Below, piece after piece: positions 7,958-15,980 of a stretch of 35,481 bases of DNA. Position numbers and translations under genes: made by a program. The notes beneath the pieces were generated by a model. It saw only the letters and a program-made list of their open reading frames with translations, had not been told where the DNA came from and did not search any database. The stretch covers positions 1 to 35,481 of the forward strand of contig CAIXFY010000051.1 in assembly GCA_903918885.1 (NCBI GenBank), written 5' to 3'. How positions within the stretch are numbered: position 1 is the first letter of the stretch; the number at the start of each line of letters is the position of its first letter. Origin of the DNA: an uncultured Verrucomicrobia subdivision 3 bacterium. GTDB taxonomy: Bacteria; Verrucomicrobiota; Verrucomicrobiia; Limisphaerales; UBA11358.

Positions 7958-9295
7958 TTACCGGATCAATTTGAACCATGTCGGGTTGGCGGGCGAGGCA
8001 GCTGTGCCGACAATATCGTGTTTGTTTCCATTGATGAAACCGGAACTGAAATCGTCTTCGGCAATCAGATTAAAACCACGGCTGTAAAAACTGCCGAACA
8101 AATCATTTGCGAAGCCATCCGAGCCAGAGGGCATACTGGGCATCACACCGCAAGGCGGCAGCGGATTTTCAGTTCTAGAAAATTTTGGCTGGATTGGTTC
8201 GGTTGGCAGGGAAGTTTGTATCAGTGGTATTGGAACTATGATGCCACCGCAACCGCCCCCGCCAACAGCGTTGAGCGCCACCAGACAATTAAATAATTTC
8301 GCATCTACCGCATCAGCGACATTCGCGATCCCGCCGCCCACACCGCCGTTACCGCCGCTGCCGCTGATTCCAAGCCGTGAAATTGCGGCGCTGCCGCCGC
8401 TGCCACCTTTGCCGCTAACATTTTCCATTACCTGACAATGTTTAGCTTCAAAGTTTCCCTCGTTACAAATACCTCCACCGTTACCGCCAGCGCCGCCATT
8501 ACCAGAATTTGAAAAATATGAATCGCCACCATTGCCGCCATTACCACACTGGTTGCTTTTGAAAACACAAGCGTTCAACAGCATCGAGCCGCTGTTGTAA
8601 ATGCCGCCACCGTTGCCGCCGCCGCCACCGTTTCCAGCATCCGCAGTGGTAAGCACGAGTCCTTCGCTGGGGAAATCACCCCGACTTCCCCGCCCAGCAG
8701 AATTATTCGTGATGAGGCAAAAATTTAATGTCATAACACCGGCATTGTTAATTCCGCCACCGTCACCACCGTCACCACCGGTTCCCGTATAACCAAAAAT
8801 TGAACCGTCGCCGGCAGCATTTTCGGCAACAACACAATGATCCATGACCAAACTGCCTTCGTTAAGGATTCCGCCGCCGCCTTGGCCTTTGAATCCTTTC
8901 ACAAACGACAGGTTTTGTCCGGCCTTACCGCCAGTAACAATTAAATTTTGAAGAGTTAATCTCGCATTGGGAAAAACATGAAAAACCCGGTCGCCTGAAT
9001 TTGAAGCATCAATGATTGCTCTGGCTTCAGAAATAATTGTCACTTGTCCTGTTTTAATTTCCAATCCCCCACAAAAATAGGCGGTCACGGGAATTTTTGC
9101 GAAGCGTGAACGGGGCATTTCACCCTTAAGAAGAATCACATCATTACCGCCATGTGCATTGGCTGAATTGATGGCTCCGCGCAGACAGGATGTTCCCACG
9201 CTGTCATTCGTCGTGGTGACAACATACAAACGGGCGCTAGCCTGCATCGCCAATAAAAATGGCAGCAACATCCAGACTCGGCGTTTTAGATTCAT
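7958..9295 (-). CDS. Secreted Gly-rich right-handed beta-helix protein with choice-of-anchor Q-like end
   Basis: A 445-residue exported protein with a signal peptide (about 1-21, cleaved near ASA). VVTTTNDSVGTSCLRGAINS resembles the CSLREX-type N-terminus of bacterial cell-surface repeat proteins. About eight beta-helix coils follow, with the recurring pattern GG-x-GG-x-GGGI-x-N-x-G, then about 8 residues, Cys, then about 5 residues, Asn. The end (FNLIAEDDF to HDIVGTAASPANP) matches the start of the choice-of-anchor Q domain. It then stops at WFKLIR, where related proteins usually continue for many residues. No autotransporter barrel or sorting tail is present. It may be an adhesin or surface-layer component. 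It is AT-richer than its neighbours and divergent from gspF. Confidence 0.85.
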   Translation of the reverse strand: MNLKRRVWMLLPFLLAMQASARLYVVTTTNDSVGTSCLRGAINSANAHGGNDVILLKGEMPRSRFAKIPVTAYFCGGLEIKTGQVTIISEARAIIDASNSGDRVFHVFPNARLTLQNLIVTGGKAGQNLSFVKGFKGQGGGGILNEGSLVMDHCVVAENAAGDGSIFGYTGTGGDGGDGGGINNAGVMTLNFCLITNNSAGRGSRGDFPSEGLVLTTADAGNGGGGGNGGGIYNSGSMLLNACVFKSNQCGNGGNGGDSYFSNSGNGGAGGNGGGICNEGNFEAKHCQVMENVSGKGGSGGSAAISRLGISGSGGNGGVGGGIANVADAVDAKLFNCLVALNAVGGGGCGGIIVPIPLIQTSLPTEPIQPKFSRTENPLPPCGVMPSMPSGSDGFANDLFGSFYSRGFNLIAEDDFSSGFINGNKHDIVGTAASPANPTWFKLIR

Positions 9296-9394
9296 CCTTT
9301 GCCATTCAGCCCTTAACGGCGTTCACCGTCAAGCAGGTTCGAGAAAAGGAATTTTGCAACTTTCATTCCGCGCTGGTTTTGAATAAAGGTCTGT

Positions 9395-10663
9395 ATGCCG
9401 CAGTTTTCTTACAAAGCCCGCAAACGTTCCGGCGAACTCGTCGAGGGCGTGCTCGAAGTCGCTGACCGTTCGGCGGCGCTCCAGCAGATTCAGCGCTCCG
9501 GTCTCTTCCCCATCGCGGTGACGGATGCTAAGGTCGGCGCAGTGGCGACCAGCAAGGGCGCGGCGAAAGGAATCAGTTTTTCCGCGTTCCTGCCGGAATC
9601 CATGCGGGCGCAGATGGCGCAGCAACGCAAGCCGAAGTTGCAGGAGCTGGCGACGTTCACAACGCAACTGGCGAACTTGTTGAAATCCGGCATGCCGCTC
9701 ACGGTGGCGCTGAACAGCATGACGCATCTGGAAACCAAGGGAATTCCCGCCGAGGTCAGCCGCGAGTTGCGGCAGGAAGTGACCGAGGGCCGGAGCATGT
9801 CCGACGCGATGGCGCGCCAGCCGCGAATTTTTTCCGATCTGTATGTGAACATGGTGCGCGCGGGTGAGCAGAGCGGTTCGCTAGTGGAGGTGTTACGGCG
9901 GATGGCGACGCATTTCCAGCAGTTCGCGGAGGTGCAGGCGACGTTCAAATCCGCGATGATTTATCCGGTGATGGTCATCTGCGTGGGGCTGCTGCTGGTG
10001 GGATTTTTCATGACGTTCATGATGCCGAAGTTCATCGAGATTTTTAACGGCTTCAGCATCGCGCTGCCATTGCCGACGAAAATCCTGATTGGCACGAGCC
10101 ATCTCTTCACCGATTGGTGGTGGCTGATGGTGCTGGTGGCCATCGCGCTGGTCGTCGTGTTCAAGCGTTTCCAATCGAGCGCGGCTGGCGGGCGCAAGTT
10201 GGACGAATGGCGCATGAAAGCGCCGGTTTTCGGCAAGGTGGTGCAGATCAATTTATTTGGGCAATTTGCGCGAACCCTCGGCACCTTGCTGCAAAACGGC
10301 GTGCCGGTCTTGACGGCGTTGAAAATCACCGAGCAGGTCATGGCCAACTCGCTCATCAAAGAAGCCATCGCCAAGACGCGCGAGGCGGTGACGGACGGCA
10401 AGACGTTGGCGCAGCCGCTGGCGCAAAGCAAATTGTTCCCCCAACTCATGGTGGATCTCGTGCGCATCGGCGAGGAAACCGGCGACGTGCCGGGCGCATT
10501 GAACAATCTGGCCGACACTTACGAAGGCGAATTGAAAATCGCCTTGCGCGTGATGAGCGATTTGATTGGTCCGGTGCTGATTATCGTCATGTCAATCATG
10601 GTAGGTTTTCTCCTGTTGAGCATTTTCTTGCCGCTGTTCCGGTTGATTTCGTCCATCCATTGA
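9395..10663 (+). CDS. gspF: Type II secretion/type IV pilus inner-membrane platform protein (GspF/PilC)
   Basis: A 422-residue inner-membrane platform protein that couples the assembly ATPase to pseudopilus growth. It has the N-terminal signature MPQFSYKARKRSGELVEGVL and two tandem T2SSF domains (about 90-215 and 295-415). Each has the pattern FTTQLANLLKSGMPL or FARTLGTLLQNGVPV followed by a hydrophobic segment (about 190-212, 240-258 and 385-412). AAAGG at 9385-9389 is a good ribosome-binding site for the ATG. It opens the gsp-like operon, with the next gene 3 bp downstream. No gspE, gspD or gspG is in the window, so these must lie elsewhere. PilC of a type IV pilus is the alternative, but the minor pseudopilins behind it favour a secretion system. 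Confidence 0.93.
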   Translation: MPQFSYKARKRSGELVEGVLEVADRSAALQQIQRSGLFPIAVTDAKVGAVATSKGAAKGISFSAFLPESMRAQMAQQRKPKLQELATFTTQLANLLKSGMPLTVALNSMTHLETKGIPAEVSRELRQEVTEGRSMSDAMARQPRIFSDLYVNMVRAGEQSGSLVEVLRRMATHFQQFAEVQATFKSAMIYPVMVICVGLLLVGFFMTFMMPKFIEIFNGFSIALPLPTKILIGTSHLFTDWWWLMVLVAIALVVVFKRFQSSAAGGRKLDEWRMKAPVFGKVVQINLFGQFARTLGTLLQNGVPVLTALKITEQVMANSLIKEAIAKTREAVTDGKTLAQPLAQSKLFPQLMVDLVRIGEETGDVPGALNNLADTYEGELKIALRVMSDLIGPVLIIVMSIMVGFLLLSIFLPLFRLISSIH

Positions 10664-10666
10664 GCG

Positions 10667-11134
10667 ATGAAATTTCCTTTTCCTCGTCACCCGCGACGCG
10701 CTTTCACACTCATCGAGCTGATGGTGGTCGTGGCAATTATTGGGCTGGTCGCGGCGATGGGCGTGCCGGCCATGATGAAGGCACTGCAAAAGGAAGGCAT
10801 GCGCAAAGCCTTGGGCGATGTGCAGGACGCGTGTTTCGCGGCGCGGAAACAGGCCATCATCAGCAAACAAAAAACGGCGCTGGAAATTTCGCCGCAAGCC
10901 GGACGGTTCTCGGCGTCCGGCGCAACTGGCGGTGAACTGCCTGATGGCATCACGTTTGCGATGGTAGATATTTTCCGGCAAGACTACGCGGAATCGGAAT
11001 CCTGCCGCGTATTTTTTTATCCGGACGGAACCTGCGACGAAACCGTGCTGGTGCTGGTCGGCCGAGGCGAGTCGGAAAAAATCACGCTCGATTATTCCAG
11101 CGGCACACCGATTGTCTCCGACGTAGACAAATGA
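10667..11134 (+). CDS. Type II secretion minor pseudopilin, GspH-like
   Basis: A 155-residue class III-signal-peptide protein with N-terminus RRAFTLIELMVVVAIIGLVA. A basic leader is cut by prepilin peptidase before Phe, Glu sits at +5, and a 20-residue hydrophobic helix follows. The soluble part (SCRVFFYPDGTCDETVLVLV) has the beta-sheet pattern F-x-P-x-G typical of GspH C-terminal domains. The residue before the cleavage site is Ala rather than the usual Gly. It is 3 bp after gspF and overlaps the next gene by ATGA, so translation is probably coupled. Confidence 0.88.
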   Translation: MKFPFPRHPRRAFTLIELMVVVAIIGLVAAMGVPAMMKALQKEGMRKALGDVQDACFAARKQAIISKQKTALEISPQAGRFSASGATGGELPDGITFAMVDIFRQDYAESESCRVFFYPDGTCDETVLVLVGRGESEKITLDYSSGTPIVSDVDK

Positions 11135-11586
11135 AATTGAATTTTTCCATCCGCCACCAACCGGTTCGTCGCGCCGAAGCGCAGTGCGGACGGGCATTTT
11201 CATTGATTGAAGTGATGATTGCCGCCGCGATTTTTTTCTTGGCGGTCTTTGCCATTCTCGGTCTGGTTTCACAAACGCTGGGCAACGCGCGGCGCTTGCA
11301 GCGGCCGCAGGTGGACGCCAGCGCGGTGCTGGCCCAATACGCCTCCACCAACAAACTTGTCGAGGGCACTTACAGCGGCAACCTGTCGGAAATGCTCGGT
11401 GACGCCTACCGCAATTACAACTGGACGGCGGAAGTCACCGAGGTGGCCTCGAATAAATTGTTCAGCGTGGAATGCGCCGTCCAAGCCGTGGGCAACCGTG
11501 AAATCATTTCGGATCTGACCACGGTTTTGTATCGGCCGAAATCCGACCCCGGCAGCCTGGACGGCGGGAATTTTATTCACCGATGA
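11131..11586 (+). CDS. Type II secretion minor pseudopilin, GspI-like
   Basis: A 151-residue prepilin-like protein. The leader is long (22 residues) before the processing site CGRA/FSLIEVMIAAAIFF, with Glu at +5 and a hydrophobic helix to about residue 45. It is placed between GspH-like and GspJ-like proteins, as in classical gsp operons. The soluble region is short with little recognisable sequence identity, so the GspI name rests on position and the V-M-I-A-A helix pattern. It overlaps both neighbours by 4 bp (ATGA), implying translational coupling. Ala again occupies the -1 site. Confidence 0.84.
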   Translation: MKLNFSIRHQPVRRAEAQCGRAFSLIEVMIAAAIFFLAVFAILGLVSQTLGNARRLQRPQVDASAVLAQYASTNKLVEGTYSGNLSEMLGDAYRNYNWTAEVTEVASNKLFSVECAVQAVGNREIISDLTTVLYRPKSDPGSLDGGNFIHR

Positions 11587-12371
11587 GATTCACCCGTTCA
11601 TCCCGCAGCGCGTTTACGCTAGTGGAAATCATGGTGGCCATCATGGTGTTCATGCTGGTCATTGGCGCGATTTATTCGTCCTGGATGGCGCTGCTCCGCG
11701 CGCGGCAGGTGGCGCAGAATGTAGCCGCGCAGGCGCAACGTCAGCGGGTCACACTGCACACGCTGGAAGATGCGCTGATGGGCATCCAATCGTTTCAGGC
11801 CTCGCCGCAATATTACACCTTCATTCTGGAGGGTGGCGACCTGACAACGTTGAGTTTTGCCGCGCGCGTGCCGGAATATTTTCCGCGCAACGGAAAATTC
11901 ATCAACCCGAATACCGACCGCGATTTCAATCTGCGTCGGTTAACCTTTGGGCTCGAAGCCAGTGAAGGCGGCGGCAAAAATCTCGTGCTGCGGCAAAATC
12001 CGGTGCTGATGGATCTGGACGAGGACGAACAAAAATTTCCGCTCGTGCTGGCGAAAAACGTCAGCAAATTCACCGTCGAATGCTGGGGCACCAACGCCAC
12101 CGACGGCGCGGTGGGATGGACGGATGAATGGCTGGACACCAATTCCATTCCCACGCAAATCCGCGTCGACCTTGACATTGGCACGACGGCGGACAGTTCT
12201 TCCGCGCCGACTTTTTCCGTGGCGCGCGTCTTTTCCATCCCGTCACAAACCATGCCCGCGGCAGTGCATCTGGGCAGTGGCGGCAACGCTGGCGGCGGTG
12301 GCGGCAAACAAGGAAACAGTCCCAGCATCAACCTCAACCCCGGCGGCGGCGGAAAAATAAAATTGAATTAG
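11583..12371 (+). CDS. Type II secretion minor pseudopilin, GspJ-like, with Gly-rich tail
   Basis: A 262-residue prepilin-like protein. The processing site is RSA/FTLVEIMVAIMVFM with Glu at +5. The soluble domain (LRRLTFGLEASEGGGKNLVL, then a VECWG and DEWLDT region) fits GspJ size and layout. The last 35 residues form an unusual tail of Gly runs (GSGGNAGGGGGKQGNS, then NPGGGGKIKLN) not typical of GspJ. It overlaps the upstream gene by 4 bp, and the GspK-like gene starts 5 bp downstream. Confidence 0.85.
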   Translation: MRFTRSSRSAFTLVEIMVAIMVFMLVIGAIYSSWMALLRARQVAQNVAAQAQRQRVTLHTLEDALMGIQSFQASPQYYTFILEGGDLTTLSFAARVPEYFPRNGKFINPNTDRDFNLRRLTFGLEASEGGGKNLVLRQNPVLMDLDEDEQKFPLVLAKNVSKFTVECWGTNATDGAVGWTDEWLDTNSIPTQIRVDLDIGTTADSSSAPTFSVARVFSIPSQTMPAAVHLGSGGNAGGGGGKQGNSPSINLNPGGGGKIKLN

Positions 12372-12376
12372 CCGCC

Positions 12377-13432
12377 ATGAAAATTTCCTTCCATCAACGC
12401 CCCCGCGCGTTTGCTGTGCTCATGGTTTTGGTCACAGTCATGGTGCTATCCATCCTGGCGGGCGCGCTGGCGATTTTCATGAAAGTAGAATCGCAATTGA
12501 CGGCTAATTCCAACGATGCCGAAAAACTGCTGTGGATTGGCCGCTCCGGTGTGGAGCGCGCGTGCTGGATTCTCGCCCAGGAGCCGGGCAGCCCAACCTC
12601 GCTGAAACAGATTTGGGCGGGCGGGCCGGGCGACGGACCGGAAACCAACAGCCCGATTGCCGGTATTTCTCTCGCGGATTTTCCCGTGGGCGACGGCTCG
12701 GTCTCGCTTGCCATCACCGAATTAGAAAGCAAAATCAACGTCAATCGCGCCGACACGGCGTTGATCACGCAGGTGCTGACTACGATGGGCGTGGACGCCA
12801 GCGCCATCTCCGAAGTTTCTGATTCCATTCAGGATTGGGTGGACACTGACGACAGCACACGGCCCGCCGGTGCAGAGAGCGATTATTATCAGGGGCTGAA
12901 CCCGCCATATTACGCCAAGAACGCGCCGATTGACGACATCGAGGAATTGCAGCTCATCAAAGGCATCACGCCGCTGATGTTCAAAGGCGGCACGGCGACA
13001 AATTCTGATTCGCCGTTCCAACACCACCAACTCGGCTTTGGCCACGCGCCGGGGCAGGCCGAAAATTATCCGTTCGGCCTGCGAGATGTGTTCACGCCGT
13101 TCTCGTCCGGCAAAATCAACATCAACACCGCCAACGCCAACGTGCTGTCCTGCGTCCCGGGCATGGATGAAAATTCCGCCGCCGCCATCCTCTCCTACCG
13201 CGACAGCGAAGGCGGCCCGAACGGCTCCGGCGTCCTCACTTCGATTGACCAGCTCAACGCCGCCGTGCCGAACCAACAAGCCCTGCGCCAGCTCAAAAAC
13301 TACTGCGGCGTGGCTGGCAGCACCTATGAAGTCCACGCCACCGCGCGCTGCGGCACCAGCACCCGCGAATTTATCGCCATCGTTTTCCGCAACGGCCCAA
13401 ACGTGCAGATCGTCGGCTTCCACCCAAAATGA
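12377..13432 (+). CDS. gspK: Type II secretion minor pseudopilin GspK-like protein
   Basis: A 351-residue tip pseudopilin. The N-terminal RAFAVLMVLVTVMVLSILAG lacks Glu at +5, as expected for GspK, which caps the pseudopilus. The family core is clear: SKINVNRAD (about 114-122), then SIQDWVDTDD (about 150-159), GAESDYYQGL, PIDDIEELQLIKGI and a helix-hairpin-helix-like KININTANANVLSCVPGM near 250. Length is typical. With GspH, I and J it forms the H-I-J-K pseudopilin module. GspL and GspM are not found downstream. Confidence 0.92.
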   Translation: MKISFHQRPRAFAVLMVLVTVMVLSILAGALAIFMKVESQLTANSNDAEKLLWIGRSGVERACWILAQEPGSPTSLKQIWAGGPGDGPETNSPIAGISLADFPVGDGSVSLAITELESKINVNRADTALITQVLTTMGVDASAISEVSDSIQDWVDTDDSTRPAGAESDYYQGLNPPYYAKNAPIDDIEELQLIKGITPLMFKGGTATNSDSPFQHHQLGFGHAPGQAENYPFGLRDVFTPFSSGKININTANANVLSCVPGMDENSAAAILSYRDSEGGPNGSGVLTSIDQLNAAVPNQQALRQLKNYCGVAGSTYEVHATARCGTSTREFIAIVFRNGPNVQIVGFHPK

Positions 13433-13467
13433 TTTGAATTCCCCTCGCCGCCCGCTATCGTTGCCCC

Positions 13468-13929
13468 ATGCGCGCGTTTTTGATTTTACTGCTCACGCTC
13501 GGCCTCCTCGTCACCGCCCACGCGGCGGATGGTGTCACCGGAAAAGTCGTGAAAGTTCTCCCGCTGTTGCTCGACCAAAAAGGCCGCGTCGCACTCTCGC
13601 CAAGTCTGTTTGACCGCGACGCTTATCAGATTCAACTCCACCAGCACACCAATGAAGTTTCCGGCATCCGTTACGACGTGGAATGGTCGGCGAAAAATTC
13701 CAGCGGCGAAAAATTAAAACTCCGCGTCGAACTCCGCGGCTTGAGCGAGGCGAATCTGCCAAAAACCAAAACGCTCGAAACCGAAGTCGCGCCCGGCTAC
13801 TTCCGCCAATGGACTGGACTCACCTTATCCGGCGACGACTACCAGAAATTCGGCGCCATCACCGCCTGGCGCGCCACGCTCTGGAACGGCGACCAACTGC
13901 TCGGCGAACAGAAATCCTTCCTCTGGTAA
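13468..13929 (+). CDS. Hypothetical secreted protein
   Basis: A 153-residue exported protein not assigned to a family. A signal peptide (about 1-19, cleaved after AHA) is followed by a single beta-rich domain. Visible segments include VKVLPLLLDQKGRVALSPSL, GIRYDVEWSAKN, KLKLRVELRGL and FGAITAWRATLWNGDQLL. There are no cysteines after the signal and no lipobox. It is 35 bp behind the gspK-like gene on the same strand and 13 bp before the next gene, so it probably belongs to the same transcript and could be a secretion-operon accessory. Confidence 0.8.
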   Translation: MRAFLILLLTLGLLVTAHAADGVTGKVVKVLPLLLDQKGRVALSPSLFDRDAYQIQLHQHTNEVSGIRYDVEWSAKNSSGEKLKLRVELRGLSEANLPKTKTLETEVAPGYFRQWTGLTLSGDDYQKFGAITAWRATLWNGDQLLGEQKSFLW

Positions 13930-13942
13930 AATTTTTCCCGGC

Positions 13943-14467
13943 ATGATTCCCGTCAAAATCTTCTGTGTTTGCGGGCAGAAATACGCCTTTGAAGTCCAGC
14001 CCGTGCAGGGCGCTATGCCCGTGCCGGTGAATTGTCCCACTTGCAAGCGCGACGGCACTGAGCAGGCGAATCAAATCATCGCCAAGATTCTCAACGGCAA
14101 AACCCAGCCGCTGCCGCCGCCCGCCGTCAACACGCTTTTGAATTCCGTCCAGACCCAGCTCGCGCCGCACCTCGTGGACGCGCTCAAGGACGCCGTCGTG
14201 CGGGAACTCGCCGCGCAGCGCCGCGAACTCCTCGCCGGCCAGCAGGCCGCCGCCGCCGAACTCGCCGAACTCGCCCGCCGGCTCGAAGCCGTGCAGACGC
14301 CGATGCTCGAACGCCTCCGCGCCTACGAGCAGCGCATCGGCGAATTGGAACGCGACCTTGCCGACCAGTCCAAGGAAAACCGCGAGCTGCTGAAACTGAA
14401 GATTGAAATGCTTCGCGAAAAAATCGAGACCGAGCGCACCGCCAGCCGCATCGTGAATTTTAATTGA
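13943..14467 (+). CDS. Zinc-ribbon plus coiled-coil protein, unknown function
   Basis: A 174-residue protein. The N-terminus has CVCG (Cys8, Cys10) and CPTC (about 32-35), a four-Cys arrangement likely to bind zinc (IFCVCGQKYAF, then VNCPTCKRDG). A linker (about 45-65) leads to a long continuous coiled coil (about 70-170) rich in Glu, Arg, Leu and Ala, with no signal peptide. This architecture suggests a cytoplasmic adaptor, but no named family is recognised. It is the last gene of the plus-strand run that starts with gspF, so a link to secretion is possible but only positional. Confidence 0.8.
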   Translation: MIPVKIFCVCGQKYAFEVQPVQGAMPVPVNCPTCKRDGTEQANQIIAKILNGKTQPLPPPAVNTLLNSVQTQLAPHLVDALKDAVVRELAAQRRELLAGQQAAAAELAELARRLEAVQTPMLERLRAYEQRIGELERDLADQSKENRELLKLKIEMLREKIETERTASRIVNFN

Positions 14468-14509
14468 GGCGATTTAACTGTCGGCTCGTTTTTGCTGCCC
14501 ATTAGGCTA

Positions 14510-14800
14510 TTAGGCGTTTGGTTCATCATGCTCTTTTATTGAGCCGAGTTTGCGCCGATAATCCCAAATCAAATATGCAATAAAAATAAATGAAATGCCA
14601 GCGAACGGCAAAACCAGAAAATTTAAAACACGCCAACACGCCAACAACGATTCATAAACAACAGCGGGAACTGGCGTATTCCAATCCAGATGTTCGTGCA
14701 ACTGCTTGAAATAATTGCGTAAGCAAGCTGTGAGAATCATCAGCCCCATGACGACGCAAAACATCATGGCTACCGTTAAGTTTTTATCTGCTTTTTTCAT
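14510..14800 (-). CDS. Small two-helix membrane protein, hypothetical
   Basis: A 96-residue protein with two hydrophobic helices (about 10-28, AMMFCVVMGLMILTAC; about 58-77, FLVLPFAGISFIFIAYL) and a charged C-terminus. The frame stays open 41 codons further upstream. However, that stretch runs into the palindromic intergenic element, so I chose the ATG at 14800, which starts MKKADKN and is preceded by GGTCGGAAA. Codon use is more AT-rich than its neighbours. Function is unknown; it resembles short inner-membrane proteins found singly. Confidence 0.6.
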   Translation of the reverse strand: MKKADKNLTVAMMFCVVMGLMILTACLRNYFKQLHEHLDWNTPVPAVVYESLLACWRVLNFLVLPFAGISFIFIAYLIWDYRRKLGSIKEHDEPNA

Positions 14801-14865
14801 TTTCCGACCGTAACTCTGGCCATTCCGGTTGTCGAGCCGGAAAGCGGTGCTTGTCTCCGGCCACC

Positions 14866-15053
14866 TGCGCCGTAGGCGCATCTGAAAATAGCCCGCAGTT
14901 TTAACTGCGGGTGTGGTCGTCAAAATGTTCTCCGCCCCAACGGGGCGGCTGAACCGGCAAAAATTCTGCCGTCCCTCCGGGACTTTGATTTCTGCTGCTG
15001 CCGATACCCGTAGTTAAAACTGCGGGCTATTCTCAATTGCCGCTGTGCGGCAA
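14866..15053. repeat. Compound palindromic intergenic element
   Basis: A nested set of palindromes spans the gap. Outer hairpins are TGCGCC-GTA-GGCGCA (14866-14880) and TTGCCG-CTGTG-CGGCAA (15037-15053). Inside them, two 29-bp arms (14883-14911 and 15007-15035) are inverted copies of each other with two mismatches, centred on CCCGCAGTTTTAACTGCGGG. The middle holds CCGCCCC-AAC-GGGGCGG (14932-14948) and GTCCC-TCC-GGGAC (14971-14983). No open frame fits this structure. It looks like a REP/MITE-like mobile or structured-RNA element and lies between two minus-strand genes. Confidence 0.75.
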
Positions 15054-15068
15054 ACCATTCCCACCAAA

Positions 15069-15971
15069 TCAACCTTTCGCCTTTTTCTCCTGCGCGAGCA
15101 GCGCCTTTTCAAAGCAGTCAATCGCCTCGGCGTGCCGGTTCAGTTTGTTCAGCAAGCCGCCCTTTTGCAGCAGCGCCGGCTTGAACGCGGGGGTTTTCGC
15201 GAGGGCCTGGTCGCAGCAGGCCAGCGCCTCGTTGAGCCGCCCCAGCAGTTCCAAAGCCGTCGCCTTATACGCCAGCGCCTCGGTATGGTCTGGCTGCGCG
15301 GCGAGGAAATGGTTCAATACCTCCAGCGCTTTCTGCGGCTGGTCATCGTCGAGAAACCTTTGTCCATCCGCCAGTAGGTCGGCGGTTTTCTCGCCCGGGG
15401 TGGCGGCGAGCAGACGGCTGCCGCTTTCCAAATCGGCGATTTTTTTCTCCAACTGGCTGACCACGTCCAGCAGTCGCGCGTTGGAAACTTCCACCGTCGC
15501 GCGCCCCGGCGCGGCGAGCTGATGCACCTCGCTGGCATGGGCGATGGCGAGATGTTGCTGCGCCGAAATCTGCGCAATCTGCGAAAACGCGCGCCACTGG
15601 AAATAAACCATCAGCAGCAAAATCCCCAGCCCGGCAATACCAAAACCGCCGGCGACCAGCAGCGTGAGTTGTTGCGTCTTGCGCGCCGCGTCCGTATCGC
15701 TGGCGCGTTGGAGCTCCACGGTTTTTTCCAGCGATTGCAACCGCGCGGCCAGCGCATCGGCATTTTTCTGCGACTCCTCGGCGGCCAGTTGGCGGTTCGC
15801 CTCGATGGCCAGTTGCGTGACATGTAATTGCTGTTGAATTTGCAAATAGCCGTTCGCCACCGCGTCATTGGTGATGGCTCCGACATTATTCGTCTGCGCG
15901 TTCACGGGCATCGCCGCCAATAACAAGGCGGTCAAAAACAGCGGAAAGATCAGGGCAAACTTCAATTTCAT
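15069..15971 (-). CDS. Membrane-anchored coiled-coil/TPR protein
   Basis: A 300-residue exported, membrane-anchored protein. There is a signal peptide (about 1-26, ending VNA), a coiled coil (about 45-95, QQQLHVTQLAIEANRQLA), a transmembrane helix (about 106-126, VAGGFGIAGLGILLLMVYF) and two or three TPR units (about 195-295, e.g. EALACCDQALAKTPAFKPAL). AAGGAG sits five bases before the ATG at 15971. A GTG two codons upstream overlaps that site, so ATG is preferred. It follows hemB by 9 bp, probably as one transcript. The partner protein is unknown. Confidence 0.82.
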   Translation of the reverse strand: MKLKFALIFPLFLTALLLAAMPVNAQTNNVGAITNDAVANGYLQIQQQLHVTQLAIEANRQLAAEESQKNADALAARLQSLEKTVELQRASDTDAARKTQQLTLLVAGGFGIAGLGILLLMVYFQWRAFSQIAQISAQQHLAIAHASEVHQLAAPGRATVEVSNARLLDVVSQLEKKIADLESGSRLLAATPGEKTADLLADGQRFLDDDQPQKALEVLNHFLAAQPDHTEALAYKATALELLGRLNEALACCDQALAKTPAFKPALLQKGGLLNKLNRHAEAIDCFEKALLAQEKKAKG

Positions 15972-15980
15972 CGGCACTCC

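Noticed and set aside
14801-14923. Longer start for the small membrane protein gene
   Set aside because: The extension runs into palindromic, repeat-like DNA and has an abnormal N-terminus; ATG 14800 fits better.
14866-15053. CRISPR array
   Set aside because: The repeats are inverted rather than direct, and there are no regular spacers or cas genes.
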